Positions 32,220 through 40,114 of a stretch of 64,000 bases of DNA are shown here, piece by piece; position 1 is the stretch's first letter; each line of letters begins with the position of its first letter. Made by a program: the position numbers and the translations under genes. The notes under the pieces are model-generated. The model was not told where the DNA came from. It saw only the letters and a program-made list of their open reading frames with translations, and ran no database searches. The stretch is from CALREJ01 sp964533375 (GTDB lineage: Bacteria > Patescibacteriota > Gracilibacteria > Peribacterales > Peribacteraceae): NCBI GenBank assembly GCA_964533375.1, contig CAZHLW010000003.1, forward strand, positions 1 through 64,000, written 5' to 3'.

Positions 32220-32243
32220 CTTGCCCTGAGCGGAGTCGAAGGG
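32220..32243. repeat. TTGCCCTGAGCGG...TCGAAGGG repeat, copy 2 (after rplW)
   Basis: CTTGCCCTGAGCGGAG then TCGAAGGG, abutting the rplW stop codon exactly as copy 1 abuts rplV. Confidence 0.85.
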
Positions 32244-32543
32244 TTAGGAGGCTTTGAACTTAGAGAAATCGAGAGCAGAACTCTTCTCGGTGAGGGTGAC
32301 CATCATTTTCTTTGATGGGTGGCGCTTCGTCATCACGCGTCCGGCGCCGAGGTTGCGGGTCTTTGTGGTAGTGCGCATGACACGGATACTTGCGACATCA
32401 ACCTGGTAGAACTTTGTAAGAGCGGTTTTGACATCGATCTTCGTCGCACCATTCTGGACTCTGAGCGTGTAGCTGCGTCCGGCCTTCTGGCGTTCTGCCT
32501 TTTCTGTGACGATGGGACCGAGGATGATGCGGGAGATATCCAT
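32244..32543 (-). CDS. rplW: 50S ribosomal protein L23
   Basis: 99 residues. L23 is at the exit tunnel, where trigger factor and SRP dock. Seen: MDISRIILGPIVTEKAERQK, YTLRVQNGATKIDVKTALTK, VDVASIRVMRTTTKTRNLGA and KKMMVTLTEKSSALDFSKF. Normal length, between rplD and rplB. Confidence 0.97.
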   Translation of the reverse strand: MDISRIILGPIVTEKAERQKAGRSYTLRVQNGATKIDVKTALTKFYQVDVASIRVMRTTTKTRNLGAGRVMTKRHPSKKMMVTLTEKSSALDFSKFKAS

Positions 32544-32552
32544 GGGAGGGGG

Positions 32553-33296
32553 TTAGGATTTCTTGGTAGAAGTCTTCTTTGCAGCGGTTTTCTTCGCTGC
32601 TTTCACTTTCGGTTCGGACTTGAGCTTCGCAACCGGAGCGCGCTTTGTGGTGTTTGCGACGTGCTCCTTCTTTCCAAACAGCTTGTCTGCTTCATCGATT
32701 GCATCCACCAGGAAGACGATGCTCTTTGCGTTCAGCACTTCCTCTGCGTTCAGGTACGCTGCGCGCACGGTTTCGGTGCGGGCAATATTGCGTGCGGAGA
32801 GCTGCAGGGACTTATGTTCGGACGGGCTGACAATCAGAATATTGCGGCCGTACGAAACGGGCAATTTCTTGAGCAGATCCGCCAATGTCTTGGTTTTGAT
32901 GGTTTCAGGGAAGCTGTCCACTGCAACAATAGCACCCTTGTTTGCCATCACGCTCAGACAGCTGCGGAGCGCTGCATGGCGCATTTTCTTCGGCATGTCT
33001 TTCGTCCAGTTGCGGTCGTTTCTGGGACCGAAGTTCTTTCCACCTCCGCGCATGAGAGAGTTTCTAATAGCACCGTGGCGTGCGCCTCCGGTGTGCTTCT
33101 GGGGCTTGATTTTGCGGGTGGAACCCTGGACTTCGCTCTGCGTCTTCACGTGGGCCGGGGACTGGCGGCGGTTTGCCTGCTGCATCACCACAGCCTGGTG
33201 CATGAGACCCCAGTTTGCATCGGCTCCGAAGAGCGAGGCTGGGAGGTCCATGGATTTCACCTTGGAGCCGGTGGCGGAGAAAACATCAATAGTCAT
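32553..33296 (-). CDS. rplD: 50S ribosomal protein L4 with C-terminal tail
   Basis: 247 residues. Seen: LMHQAVVMQQANRRQSPAHV, VQGSTRKIKPQKHTGGARHG, GGGKNFGPRNDRNWTKDMPK, KMRHAALRSCLSVMANKGAI and LLKKLPVSYGRNILIVSPSE. About 35 extra C-terminal residues are Lys/Ala/Thr-rich (VKAAKKTAAKKTSTKKS). L4 lines the exit tunnel and in some bacteria represses its own S10 operon; no leader mimic was identified. Confidence 0.97.
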   Translation of the reverse strand: MTIDVFSATGSKVKSMDLPASLFGADANWGLMHQAVVMQQANRRQSPAHVKTQSEVQGSTRKIKPQKHTGGARHGAIRNSLMRGGGKNFGPRNDRNWTKDMPKKMRHAALRSCLSVMANKGAIVAVDSFPETIKTKTLADLLKKLPVSYGRNILIVSPSEHKSLQLSARNIARTETVRAAYLNAEEVLNAKSIVFLVDAIDEADKLFGKKEHVANTTKRAPVAKLKSEPKVKAAKKTAAKKTSTKKS

Positions 33297-33301
33297 AAGG
33301 A

Positions 33302-33904
33302 TTACTTGGATTGCTCAAGAGTAAGGAACACATGGGAACCATTCGGGCCCGGAACCGGACCTTTGATGGCAATCAGATTCTTTTTGAGGTCATTGATGAC
33401 AACCGGACGATGCTTGATGGTGATCTTATCCAGTCCCATGTGCCCGGCCATGCGCTTTCCTTTGAAGATACGTCCCGGCCAGGTACGCATACCGATGGAA
33501 CCCGGTTCGCGCTTGAAGTGGGAGCCATGGGAGCCCGGACCTCCGTGGAAGCCGTGGCGCTTCATAACACCGGCAAAACCCTTTCCTTTGCTGATTCCTT
33601 CAACGCTGACCATGGAATCGGTCGGCATCACTTCCACAGTAAGGTTCTTGCCTGCTTCCATACCATCCAGGGATTCAACCTGGAATTCCTTCTGCAGGGC
33701 GTAACGGGTGTGTTCAGCGCCCTTGCGGGACTTCCACTGCTTGGCACCGATTCCAAGGACAACGGCATCATAACCGTCCTTTTCCTTTGTTTTGGTGCGA
33801 ACAACGGTGTTCGGCTGAATTTCGAGATACGTGACGGGGACAGCCTCGCCCGTGGGCAAGAATGCTCGTGACATACCGATCTTTTTGGCGATGAGACCAA
33901 TCAT
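33302..33904 (-). CDS. rplC: 50S ribosomal protein L3
   Basis: 200 residues. Seen: MIGLIAKKIGMSRAFLPTGE, PVTYLEIQPNTVVRTKTKEK, VEGISKGKGFAGVMKRHGFH, GGPGSHGSHFKREPGSIGMR, TWPGRIFKGKRMAGHMGLDK. First gene of the ribosomal cluster: rpsJ (S10), which usually precedes it, is not here. The operon promoter lies about 95 bases upstream. Confidence 0.98.
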   Translation of the reverse strand: MIGLIAKKIGMSRAFLPTGEAVPVTYLEIQPNTVVRTKTKEKDGYDAVVLGIGAKQWKSRKGAEHTRYALQKEFQVESLDGMEAGKNLTVEVMPTDSMVSVEGISKGKGFAGVMKRHGFHGGPGSHGSHFKREPGSIGMRTWPGRIFKGKRMAGHMGLDKITIKHRPVVINDLKKNLIAIKGPVPGPNGSHVFLTLEQSK

Positions 33905-33997
33905 AGGAGTGCTTGGAGGTTCCTCTGGGCTGCTTGTTTAGTGCTTTAGGGGCGACGTAAAGGCGGCCTCGAACGTAAGCGAGGAGAAAGTGCGGGG

Positions 33998-34026
33998 AGT
34001 TTAGAAACCTTTCTCTGCGGAGTCAA
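33998..34026 (-). promoter_or_regulatory. Main promoter of the S10-spc ribosomal operon
   Basis: Reading leftwards: TTGACT (34021-34026), a 17-base spacer, TAAACT (33998-34003). The leader to the rplC ATG is about 87 bases and includes a small hairpin CCTCG...CGAGG (33967-33984). Strong promoter and non-leaderless, unlike many genes here. Confidence 0.8.
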
Positions 34027-34112
34027 ATGTATTTTGCAGCTTTCTGCGGGAATCAGCGGAGTTTTGGAGGGGGCCCTATAAAAGAAGTGGCAAAGTGCCT
34101 ACACTCGCTGCC

Positions 34113-34949
34113 ATGACCCTGCTTGCAAGAACTCTTGCCCGTTTTCCGCTGATGGCGCGTCTGCAAGCCAAAAAACACGCACGGATTGATGCGTATCTGA
34201 AGCTCCATCTGCTGGAGAACCCGACGTACGATGATCCCAAACGCCTGAATCGCTTCGAGTTCCAGGCCTATTCCCAAAGCGGTGAAGACGGCATTATCGC
34301 AGAAATTTTCCGGCGCATCGGTGTAAAAAACCGTGTGTTTGTGGAATGCGGAGTTGGTGACGGCTACGAATGTAACTCCCTGTATTTGCTGATGCAGGGA
34401 TGGACCGGTGTTTGGATAGAAGGCAATCCCCGCTTCTGCCGTACCATTCGCCGCGCGCACGCGGACAGCATCAGCGACAAAAAATTGATACTAAAGGAAG
34501 TGATGATAACGCCGGACACTGTTGATGATCTTCTGATGCAATCGGGTATTGATGATGAACCGGATCTGCTCTCGATTGATACCGATGGCAATGATTACTG
34601 GCTCTGGAAGAGCGTCCAGCACAAGCAGCCGAGAGTGGTGGTGATTGAATACAATGCGCTGCACCGGCCTCCTGTGGAGTGGATCATGAAAGAAAATCCG
34701 GCGCACACCTGGACGCGCGACACGTACTACGGTGCGAGTCTGTCGTCTCTGGAAAAACTGGGACAGGAAAAAGGCTACACGCTGGTCGGGTGTAACTTCA
34801 GCGGCGGCAACGCGTTTTTTGTGCGCAGTGATCTGGTGAGTGACAAGTTTGTGATGGCTGATGCCACGTACCACTACGAACCGCTGCGTCTGTTTCTGCT
34901 GCGGCCTGCGGGTGCGTTTCCTATACGATTGACGGAGCAGCGCTCATGA
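34113..34949 (+). CDS. FkbM-like SAM-dependent methyltransferase
   Basis: 278 residues. Seen: EFQAYSQSGEDGIIAEIFRR, then FVECGVGDGYECNSLYLLMQGWTGVWIEGN, the SAM-binding strand and loop of FkbM-type enzymes (in part), and LLSIDTDGNDYWLWKSV with the acidic strand. Probably O-methylates a sugar of a surface glycan, judged from the neighbouring glycosyltransferases. The start at 34113 is chosen because TACACT ends seven bases before it; an earlier in-frame ATG at 34095 overlaps that box. Coupled to the next gene by an ATGA overlap. Confidence 0.8.
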   Translation: MTLLARTLARFPLMARLQAKKHARIDAYLKLHLLENPTYDDPKRLNRFEFQAYSQSGEDGIIAEIFRRIGVKNRVFVECGVGDGYECNSLYLLMQGWTGVWIEGNPRFCRTIRRAHADSISDKKLILKEVMITPDTVDDLLMQSGIDDEPDLLSIDTDGNDYWLWKSVQHKQPRVVVIEYNALHRPPVEWIMKENPAHTWTRDTYYGASLSSLEKLGQEKGYTLVGCNFSGGNAFFVRSDLVSDKFVMADATYHYEPLRLFLLRPAGAFPIRLTEQRS

Positions 34950-35695
34950 AAACGGTGATGATCCTGCTGCGGCGTCTGCACTGGTTTTGGGTGACTGTTC
35001 TGTATGAGCTGAGTCTCGTACTCCAGTATCCTGTGATGACAGCATGGTATCTCTGGGTGCGCACAAGCGACGGCCGTGTGCATTTTTCGATTGGCGACAG
35101 TCACGCACTTTTTAGCTTCGCACGCATCCGTCATATCATTCGTTTGCCTATTGGACCTGTAACCATGCACCGTATTGGACGGGACGGACTTCAGGCATTT
35201 CCCCTCTTCCGGACGCACTCTTTCTTCTGGCCACAGCGGACACTACAAAAAGGGGACACAGTGTTTTTTTCGTTTGGAGAAATTGATTGCCGGTGCCACA
35301 TCAACAAACAGATTGAGAGCGGACGCACGGAAGAAGACGTCATCAGCAGTCTTGCAACTGCGTACGTACAGGCCATCGTGCAGGAACGACACGACGGTGT
35401 AACCTTTGCGCTGATGAGCGTGACGCCGCCCGCACGCGCGGCGGATCTGCAGGATTTCCGTATTTTCCAGCCGCAGGGATCGGACGAAGAGCGATCGCGC
35501 TACACACGTCTTTTGAATGAAGCATTGCAGAGGCAGGCGATGCAGCATCATCTTCTGTACGTTGATACCTACAGCCACTACAAAGATGCAGACGGTATGC
35601 TGCGCTATCCCCTGTCCGACGGGAAAACGCACATCAGTGATCCAGATGGAATGCGGCAACTAGTCCATCACTCTCTCGGTGATGATGGAGTGTGA
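34946..35695 (+). CDS. SGNH/GDSL-like hydrolase
   Basis: 249 residues. After a hydrophobic N-terminal stretch (residues 14-38, FWVTVLYELSLVLQYPVMTAWY) comes HFSIGDSHALFSFARI, where GDSH carries the probable nucleophile Ser. Next are FFSFGEIDCRCHINKQ (block with the oxyanion residue) and a late SDGKTHISDPDG with a candidate Asp/His. Such enzymes often add or remove acyl groups on glycans. Overlaps the upstream methyltransferase by four bases and the convergent glycosyltransferase by 28 bases. Confidence 0.78.
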   Translation: MKTVMILLRRLHWFWVTVLYELSLVLQYPVMTAWYLWVRTSDGRVHFSIGDSHALFSFARIRHIIRLPIGPVTMHRIGRDGLQAFPLFRTHSFFWPQRTLQKGDTVFFSFGEIDCRCHINKQIESGRTEEDVISSLATAYVQAIVQERHDGVTFALMSVTPPARAADLQDFRIFQPQGSDEERSRYTRLLNEALQRQAMQHHLLYVDTYSHYKDADGMLRYPLSDGKTHISDPDGMRQLVHHSLGDDGV

Positions 35696-36804
35696 TGCTG
35701 CGTGACAGCAGTTTCCAAAAATGCCAGTGCATCGCGGGCGGTTGTTTCCCATGAAAACTGCGAGGCAAACGTGCGGGCCGCCTCCCCCATTGTCTTGCGC
35801 TGGTCGGGGTTTTGCAGGAGAGAGTTGATGCGCGCAGCGAGTGCATGCGTATCGCCATGTGAAACAAGATAACCCGTCTCGCCATCGCGCACCGATTCAC
35901 GCAGACCCGGCGAATCACTCGCGACAGTCGGCACACAGCAGGCTCCGGCCTCGGTGACCGCAAGTCCCCATCCTTCATTGGAGGAAGTCTGCACCGCCAC
36001 CCACGATTCCTGCAGCAGTTTTTTCTTGCCCGCTTCATCCATGTACCCGCAAAAATCCACCGCGTGAGTGATGCCAAGCGCCGCTGCAAGTGCACGCAAT
36101 TGCATTTCCGCATCCCCTCTTCCGACAATTCTTAAACGTAATTCCGGAAATTGCGGAAGTACTTCCTTCACAGCCTGCAGGATGTGATCAATGTGTTTGT
36201 AGCGCTTGAGGCGCCCGATGTAGATGAGGCTCGGGTACGGCGTTTTAGCAACGGCAGGATCGGCTTCAAATAAATCAGGCGGTAAGCCGGCGTATGTGAC
36301 ATTGATTTTTTCAGGAGCGATCCCGCGGCTCCGCAGATCGCCCGCGGTACTCTGTGAATTCACCCAAAAGTGCGACTTTCGGTACACGGAGGGGATCATT
36401 TTTTCGTAGGCGATCCACGCGAGTCCGGCAGGCAGAGACAGTTCCTCAAAAATAGTGCGCCCGAAGAGGTGCGGAATCATCACTGCAACAGGCGCAGAGC
36501 GCACGGTAAGCGGCAGCAGACACGGTACTTTGCTGATGTACTCCAGAATGACATCATACTTTTTTGCATGCATGCGGCGTATTTTGAGTGGCGCCCACCA
36601 GTGAAACACGTATTCCGACGGCCCGCGGATGAAACGGATACCATCAATGTTTTCCTCGCTGATGCTCCCCGGAAATCCCGCACAGAGCACATCGACTTCG
36701 TGCCCCCATTGCACCCAGTATTTCCCGGTCTGGTACACAATCTGTTCGAGTCCGCCGGCCTGCGGATGCAGACTATCCCGATGATTCACAACCAGAATGC
36801 GCAT
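35668..36804 (-). CDS. GT4-type glycosyltransferase
   Basis: 378 residues, GT-B fold. The N-terminal half begins RILVVNHRDSLHPQAGGLEQ with the Gly-rich acceptor loop. The C-terminal half shows SLIYIGRLKRYKHIDHILQA, LRLRIVGRGDAEMQLRALAA, CGYMDEAGKKKLLQESWVAV, and the EX7E-type motif SSNEGWGLAVTEAGACCVPTVAS. It transfers a sugar from a nucleotide donor, exact sugar unknown. The C-terminal coding part overlaps the SGNH gene tail to tail. A TATAGT box lies ten bases before the ATG. Confidence 0.93.
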   Translation of the reverse strand: MRILVVNHRDSLHPQAGGLEQIVYQTGKYWVQWGHEVDVLCAGFPGSISEENIDGIRFIRGPSEYVFHWWAPLKIRRMHAKKYDVILEYISKVPCLLPLTVRSAPVAVMIPHLFGRTIFEELSLPAGLAWIAYEKMIPSVYRKSHFWVNSQSTAGDLRSRGIAPEKINVTYAGLPPDLFEADPAVAKTPYPSLIYIGRLKRYKHIDHILQAVKEVLPQFPELRLRIVGRGDAEMQLRALAAALGITHAVDFCGYMDEAGKKKLLQESWVAVQTSSNEGWGLAVTEAGACCVPTVASDSPGLRESVRDGETGYLVSHGDTHALAARINSLLQNPDQRKTMGEAARTFASQFSWETTARDALAFLETAVTQHHTPSSPRE

Positions 36805-36861
36805 GAGGAAACTGACTATAGCAGCTGTACGCGGAAGGCAGAGAGGCGATAGAGTGTGGAT

Positions 36862-37692
36862 ATGGTCTTGTCACAGACAGTTCTCATTACCGGAGCCAAC
36901 GCGGGCATTGGATACAAGACCGCGGAACTGTTTGCAGTGCGCGGCTGGCGGGTGATTGCGTGTACTCGAAAAGGAAGCGGCTATCCGGTGCACACAAATA
37001 TAGAAGGCATGGTGATGGATATGAACGACCACGCGTCTATTGATGCCTGCCTGCAGGCGCTCTCAGAAAAAGGAAAGATGCCGACGGTTCTTGTGCAGAA
37101 CGCGGGATTTGGATTGCAACTGCCGTTTGTGTCGATGACAGACAGTGATGTGAAAACAATGTTCCAGACAAATGTTCTTGGTGTGATGCACCTCGCACAG
37201 GAATGGCTGAAACGACGGGATGCAAAAACACCAGGTGTGATGATGACGGTTGGGTCATTGGCCGGACAAGTGGGTCTGCTGTACTTCAATGTCTACTGCT
37301 CCACAAAACATGCTGTTCGCGGCTGGAGCGAAGCACTCTGGCAGGAGCTCACACCACACAATATTGCCGTGAAGTTGATTGAGCCGCTTAACCGTGTGGA
37401 GACGGATTTTTTCCGTGCAGCAAACAAGCAGGAAGAAGATCATCCGATTCCGGAAAACGACAGAGCCCGCTATGAAGCGTATCAGGCAGAGAGGGCACAC
37501 ATGATGCGCACCGCATTGAGCGCCACCGATGTGGCAGAGACCATTTTCAGAGCAGCCACCGACGGCAGAAAGAAACTCTACTACCCCGTCTCCAAGGGAA
37601 TTGCCACGCGCGCACTGTACGTCGTCCATCGCATTGCACCATCTCTGGTGAACCGTTTACTTGGCCTCGTGATCTACAGTCGTCTGAAGTGA
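36862..37692 (+). CDS. Short-chain dehydrogenase/reductase
   Basis: 276 residues. Classical SDR: VLITGANAGIGYKTAELFA (NAD(P)-binding TGxxxGIG), VQNAGFGLQLPF (NAG), MMTVGSLAGQVGLLYFNVYCSTKHAV with the catalytic Ser and YxxxK, then KLIEPLNRVETDFF. The substrate is unknown; a role in lipid or sugar modification fits the context. The start at 36862 is preferred over a GTG at 36856, since TAGAGT ends six bases before the ATG. Its 3' end overlaps the convergent methyltransferase gene by 36 bases. Confidence 0.9.
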   Translation: MVLSQTVLITGANAGIGYKTAELFAVRGWRVIACTRKGSGYPVHTNIEGMVMDMNDHASIDACLQALSEKGKMPTVLVQNAGFGLQLPFVSMTDSDVKTMFQTNVLGVMHLAQEWLKRRDAKTPGVMMTVGSLAGQVGLLYFNVYCSTKHAVRGWSEALWQELTPHNIAVKLIEPLNRVETDFFRAANKQEEDHPIPENDRARYEAYQAERAHMMRTALSATDVAETIFRAATDGRKKLYYPVSKGIATRALYVVHRIAPSLVNRLLGLVIYSRLK

Positions 37693-38580
37693 TGCAGACC
37701 GCAGGACATACACAAGTGATGCTGCGCGACGCGGACGGAGAAGACCGTACAGAACATCGATGATGCCAAGAAGAGCGCCGCGCAGGGCAGGCCCTTTGAG
37801 CAGACGTTCGTAGTAGAGGCCCATGTAGAGCGGATCAAGATAGAGAGGCCGAATGGATGCCACGCGAAAGCCATGCAGCTCGGCAAGTCGTGTAAGCGTC
37901 TCAGGACGGAAATGCCACAAATGACGCGGCACATCGTATATGTTGTAAAAGCGCATCAGCGGTCCGCCAATATTGGGCACGGCAATGATGGCAGAGCCGC
38001 CGACTTTCAGAAGCCGGTGAATCTGATCGATAGTTCCATGCAGATCGTGCATGTGTTCGAGGACGTGCCAGAGGGTAATAGCATCGAATGATGCAGACGG
38101 AAGCTGAGCGAGTACTGCAGCATCCAGACAGGAAATATCCTGCGACTCGCAATGCGCCCGCATTTTGGCGTTCTGCTCTGTAGCAGTCACGTTCCAGCCT
38201 TTCTGTTGCATCATCAGCGGAAATTCACCGCTCCCGCAGCCAATATCGAGCAGGTGACCGGTAGACAGATGTGATGCTTGTTCGACCAGCCTGCGTTTCC
38301 CGGGAAGACGCACCCATGTCCGCGCGCGCTGCACAAGATGCATGCATCCGCGCTGCGTGATGTCGTGGGGAATGTACGCATCTGTGTCGTAATATCTGCC
38401 GATGTCCTTTTCCTGCGGCACATCCTGTGTGAAAAGAAAACTGCAGGATGTACAGCGGAGAATCGTGAATGTTTCCTTTGATACGAGATCATCGCGACAG
38501 GTGAATGCCGTCTCAAACTTTGACGCACCGCACAGCGGACAAGCGGTGTAGTGAAGAACGTCGGATGGAGGAACTGTCAT
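37657..38580 (-). CDS. Zinc-ribbon class I methyltransferase, copy 1
   Basis: 307 residues. The N-terminal zinc ribbon is YTACPLCGAS...LRCTSCSFLF (two C-x2-C pairs). The methyltransferase core shows HLLDIGCGSGEFPLMMQQKGW (motif I), DAITLWHVLEHMHD and GGSAIIAVPNIG. The NIYDVPRHLWHFRPETL stretch is typical of the methyltransferases in polysaccharide loci. The start at 38580 is chosen because TATACT lies six bases upstream. It is a paralogue of the divergent gene at 38616. Confidence 0.88.
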   Translation of the reverse strand: MTVPPSDVLHYTACPLCGASKFETAFTCRDDLVSKETFTILRCTSCSFLFTQDVPQEKDIGRYYDTDAYIPHDITQRGCMHLVQRARTWVRLPGKRRLVEQASHLSTGHLLDIGCGSGEFPLMMQQKGWNVTATEQNAKMRAHCESQDISCLDAAVLAQLPSASFDAITLWHVLEHMHDLHGTIDQIHRLLKVGGSAIIAVPNIGGPLMRFYNIYDVPRHLWHFRPETLTRLAELHGFRVASIRPLYLDPLYMGLYYERLLKGPALRGALLGIIDVLYGLLRPRRAASLVYVLRSASLQTTVDHEAK

Positions 38581-38615
38581 AAAAAAAGTATAGCAAGAGA
38601 GGTACACTCACGCTG
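38581..38615. promoter_or_regulatory. 35-base bidirectional promoter between paralogous methyltransferases
   Basis: TATACT on the minus strand (38587-38592) ends six bases before one ATG; TACACT on the plus strand (38603-38608) ends seven bases before the other. The -35 regions must lie in the opposite genes. Confidence 0.6.
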
Positions 38616-39491
38616 ATGAGTCCAAACGAAGCAACCTGCATCCTCTGCAAAGGCGAACCTGCAACATTCCTCTATTGTGATGATTTTCTGACAAACGGCG
38701 GCGCGTACAGACTGGTCCGCTGCAACGACTGCGGTTTTGTATGGACAATCGATGCGCCGGATAGCGAAGGAATTGGCCGATTCTACGACTCTTCCTACGA
38801 GGAACGCATTCATCCTCCTTTTGCACTGCATTTTCTCCGCCAGTTGCGACTGCGCCTACAGTCCAACAGCCGGGCGCGGATGATTCAAAAGAAGAGAGGT
38901 GATGCAGGACGTGTTCTGGATATCGGCTGCGGGAACGGTAATTTTTTACTCGCGATGAAACGGCGTGGATGGGCTACTGTAGGCGTCGAGCCGTCTGCGA
39001 TCAGACGAAAGGAATTGGAAAGCGCGGGCATTACGATGTGTGATGCAAAGAGTTGGCATAGTCTTCCGGATGCATCCGTTGACGTGATTACCCTCTGGCA
39101 TTCACTGGAACATCTGCATGGATTACCCGAAGCGGTTACGCAGATTGCAAGAATTCTGAAACCCGGAGGACATTGCATTGTTGCCGTTCCCAATGCCGGA
39201 TCGCCGCAGGCACAGCGCGACGGAGCACGGTGGTTCGGGTACGACGTCCCGCGCCATTTATGGCACTTCACGCCAAAGACGCTGACGACACTGCTAGGTC
39301 AGCATCAACTGAAAGTAGAGGCAATACGCCCTATGCGACTCGATCCGCTCATTATGAAAGCATTCATTTCCGTACTGCAGCAGCGCAGAGACTGGTTGCC
39401 GGCAATCATCAGCAGTGCGTTTGCTGATGCACTCTTCGTGCGCACAGCCGATGCCGCGCCGTGCATGCTGTGCATTGTACAAAAGAGATGA
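38616..39491 (+). CDS. Zinc-ribbon class I methyltransferase, copy 2
   Basis: 291 residues, same layout as copy 1: ATCILCKGEP...VRCNDCGFVW (zinc ribbon), GRVLDIGCGNGNFLLAMKRR (motif I), VDVITLWHSLEHLHGLPEAV, GGHCIVAVPNAGSPQAQ, YDVPRHLWHFTPKTLTTLL. The shared order and DVPRHLWHF motif show the two copies arose by duplication, now inverted head to head. First gene of a coupled run (methyltransferase, acyltransferase, WbsX-like protein), each joined by ATGA. Confidence 0.88.
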   Translation: MSPNEATCILCKGEPATFLYCDDFLTNGGAYRLVRCNDCGFVWTIDAPDSEGIGRFYDSSYEERIHPPFALHFLRQLRLRLQSNSRARMIQKKRGDAGRVLDIGCGNGNFLLAMKRRGWATVGVEPSAIRRKELESAGITMCDAKSWHSLPDASVDVITLWHSLEHLHGLPEAVTQIARILKPGGHCIVAVPNAGSPQAQRDGARWFGYDVPRHLWHFTPKTLTTLLGQHQLKVEAIRPMRLDPLIMKAFISVLQQRRDWLPAIISSAFADALFVRTADAAPCMLCIVQKR

Positions 39492-40114
39492 GTACACTGC
39501 TTTTGATGATCCGTCGTTTCCTGTTTCGGCTCTTCCCGCCTGTCGTATCGCTGATAGGCCGTTTGTACATGCGCCTCTGCGGATGCAGCGTACCGGGAAA
39601 TGCAAAAATCTACGGACTGCCGCGCCTGCTTCGAATGGAAGGAAAGCTCCGCATCGGCAACAATGTCTTTCTGTGTTCCATGCCATCGGTCAGTCCATCG
39701 GGGCAGGAATTCAGCCGCTGTTCTTTTTCCGCAGACAGGGGCGCCAGTATTGATATTGGTGACGACACATCGATTGTGGGGTCCGCCATTCACGCGAGCA
39801 GCAGTGTGACTCTTGGCAAACGCGTGATGATTGCGCCGGGCTGCAGAATTGTTGATACGGATTTCCATGCGGTCGATGCTGTGCCGCATGTGCATCACGC
39901 TGACACCAATCCGCAGCCGATTCGTATTGAAGATGATGTGTGGCTGTGTACGCAGGTGATGGTGTGTAAAGGTGTGCGGATAGGACACGGCAGTGTGATT
40001 GGCGCCAAGAGCCTGGTGACATCCGATATTCCGCCAATGGTGCTGGCAGGCGGTATTCCGGCAAAAGTCATCCGCCCGCTGGCAGTAGGTGATCATCCTT
40101 CCGCTTCCGTATGA
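39488..40114 (+). CDS. Left-handed beta-helix acyltransferase
   Basis: 208 residues. Hexapeptide-repeat protein of the WbbJ/maltose O-acetyltransferase type: GKLRIGNNVFLCSMPS, GASIDIGDDTSIVGSAIHAS, VTLGKRVMIAPGCRIVDTDF (with the catalytic His nearby in HAVD), PIRIEDDVWLCTQVMVCKGV and RIGHGSVIGAKSLVTSDIPP, ending LAGGIPAKVIRPL. Probably acetylates a sugar of the surface glycan. Coupled by ATGA to both neighbours. The N-terminus has a hydrophobic patch (MIRRFLFRLFPPVVSLIG) that may help membrane association. Confidence 0.92.
   Translation: MSTLLLMIRRFLFRLFPPVVSLIGRLYMRLCGCSVPGNAKIYGLPRLLRMEGKLRIGNNVFLCSMPSVSPSGQEFSRCSFSADRGASIDIGDDTSIVGSAIHASSSVTLGKRVMIAPGCRIVDTDFHAVDAVPHVHHADTNPQPIRIEDDVWLCTQVMVCKGVRIGHGSVIGAKSLVTSDIPPMVLAGGIPAKVIRPLAVGDHPSASV

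Noticed and set aside
32319..33704. A 461-residue plus-strand open frame
   Set aside because: It is antisense to rplW, rplD and rplC, which are unmistakable.
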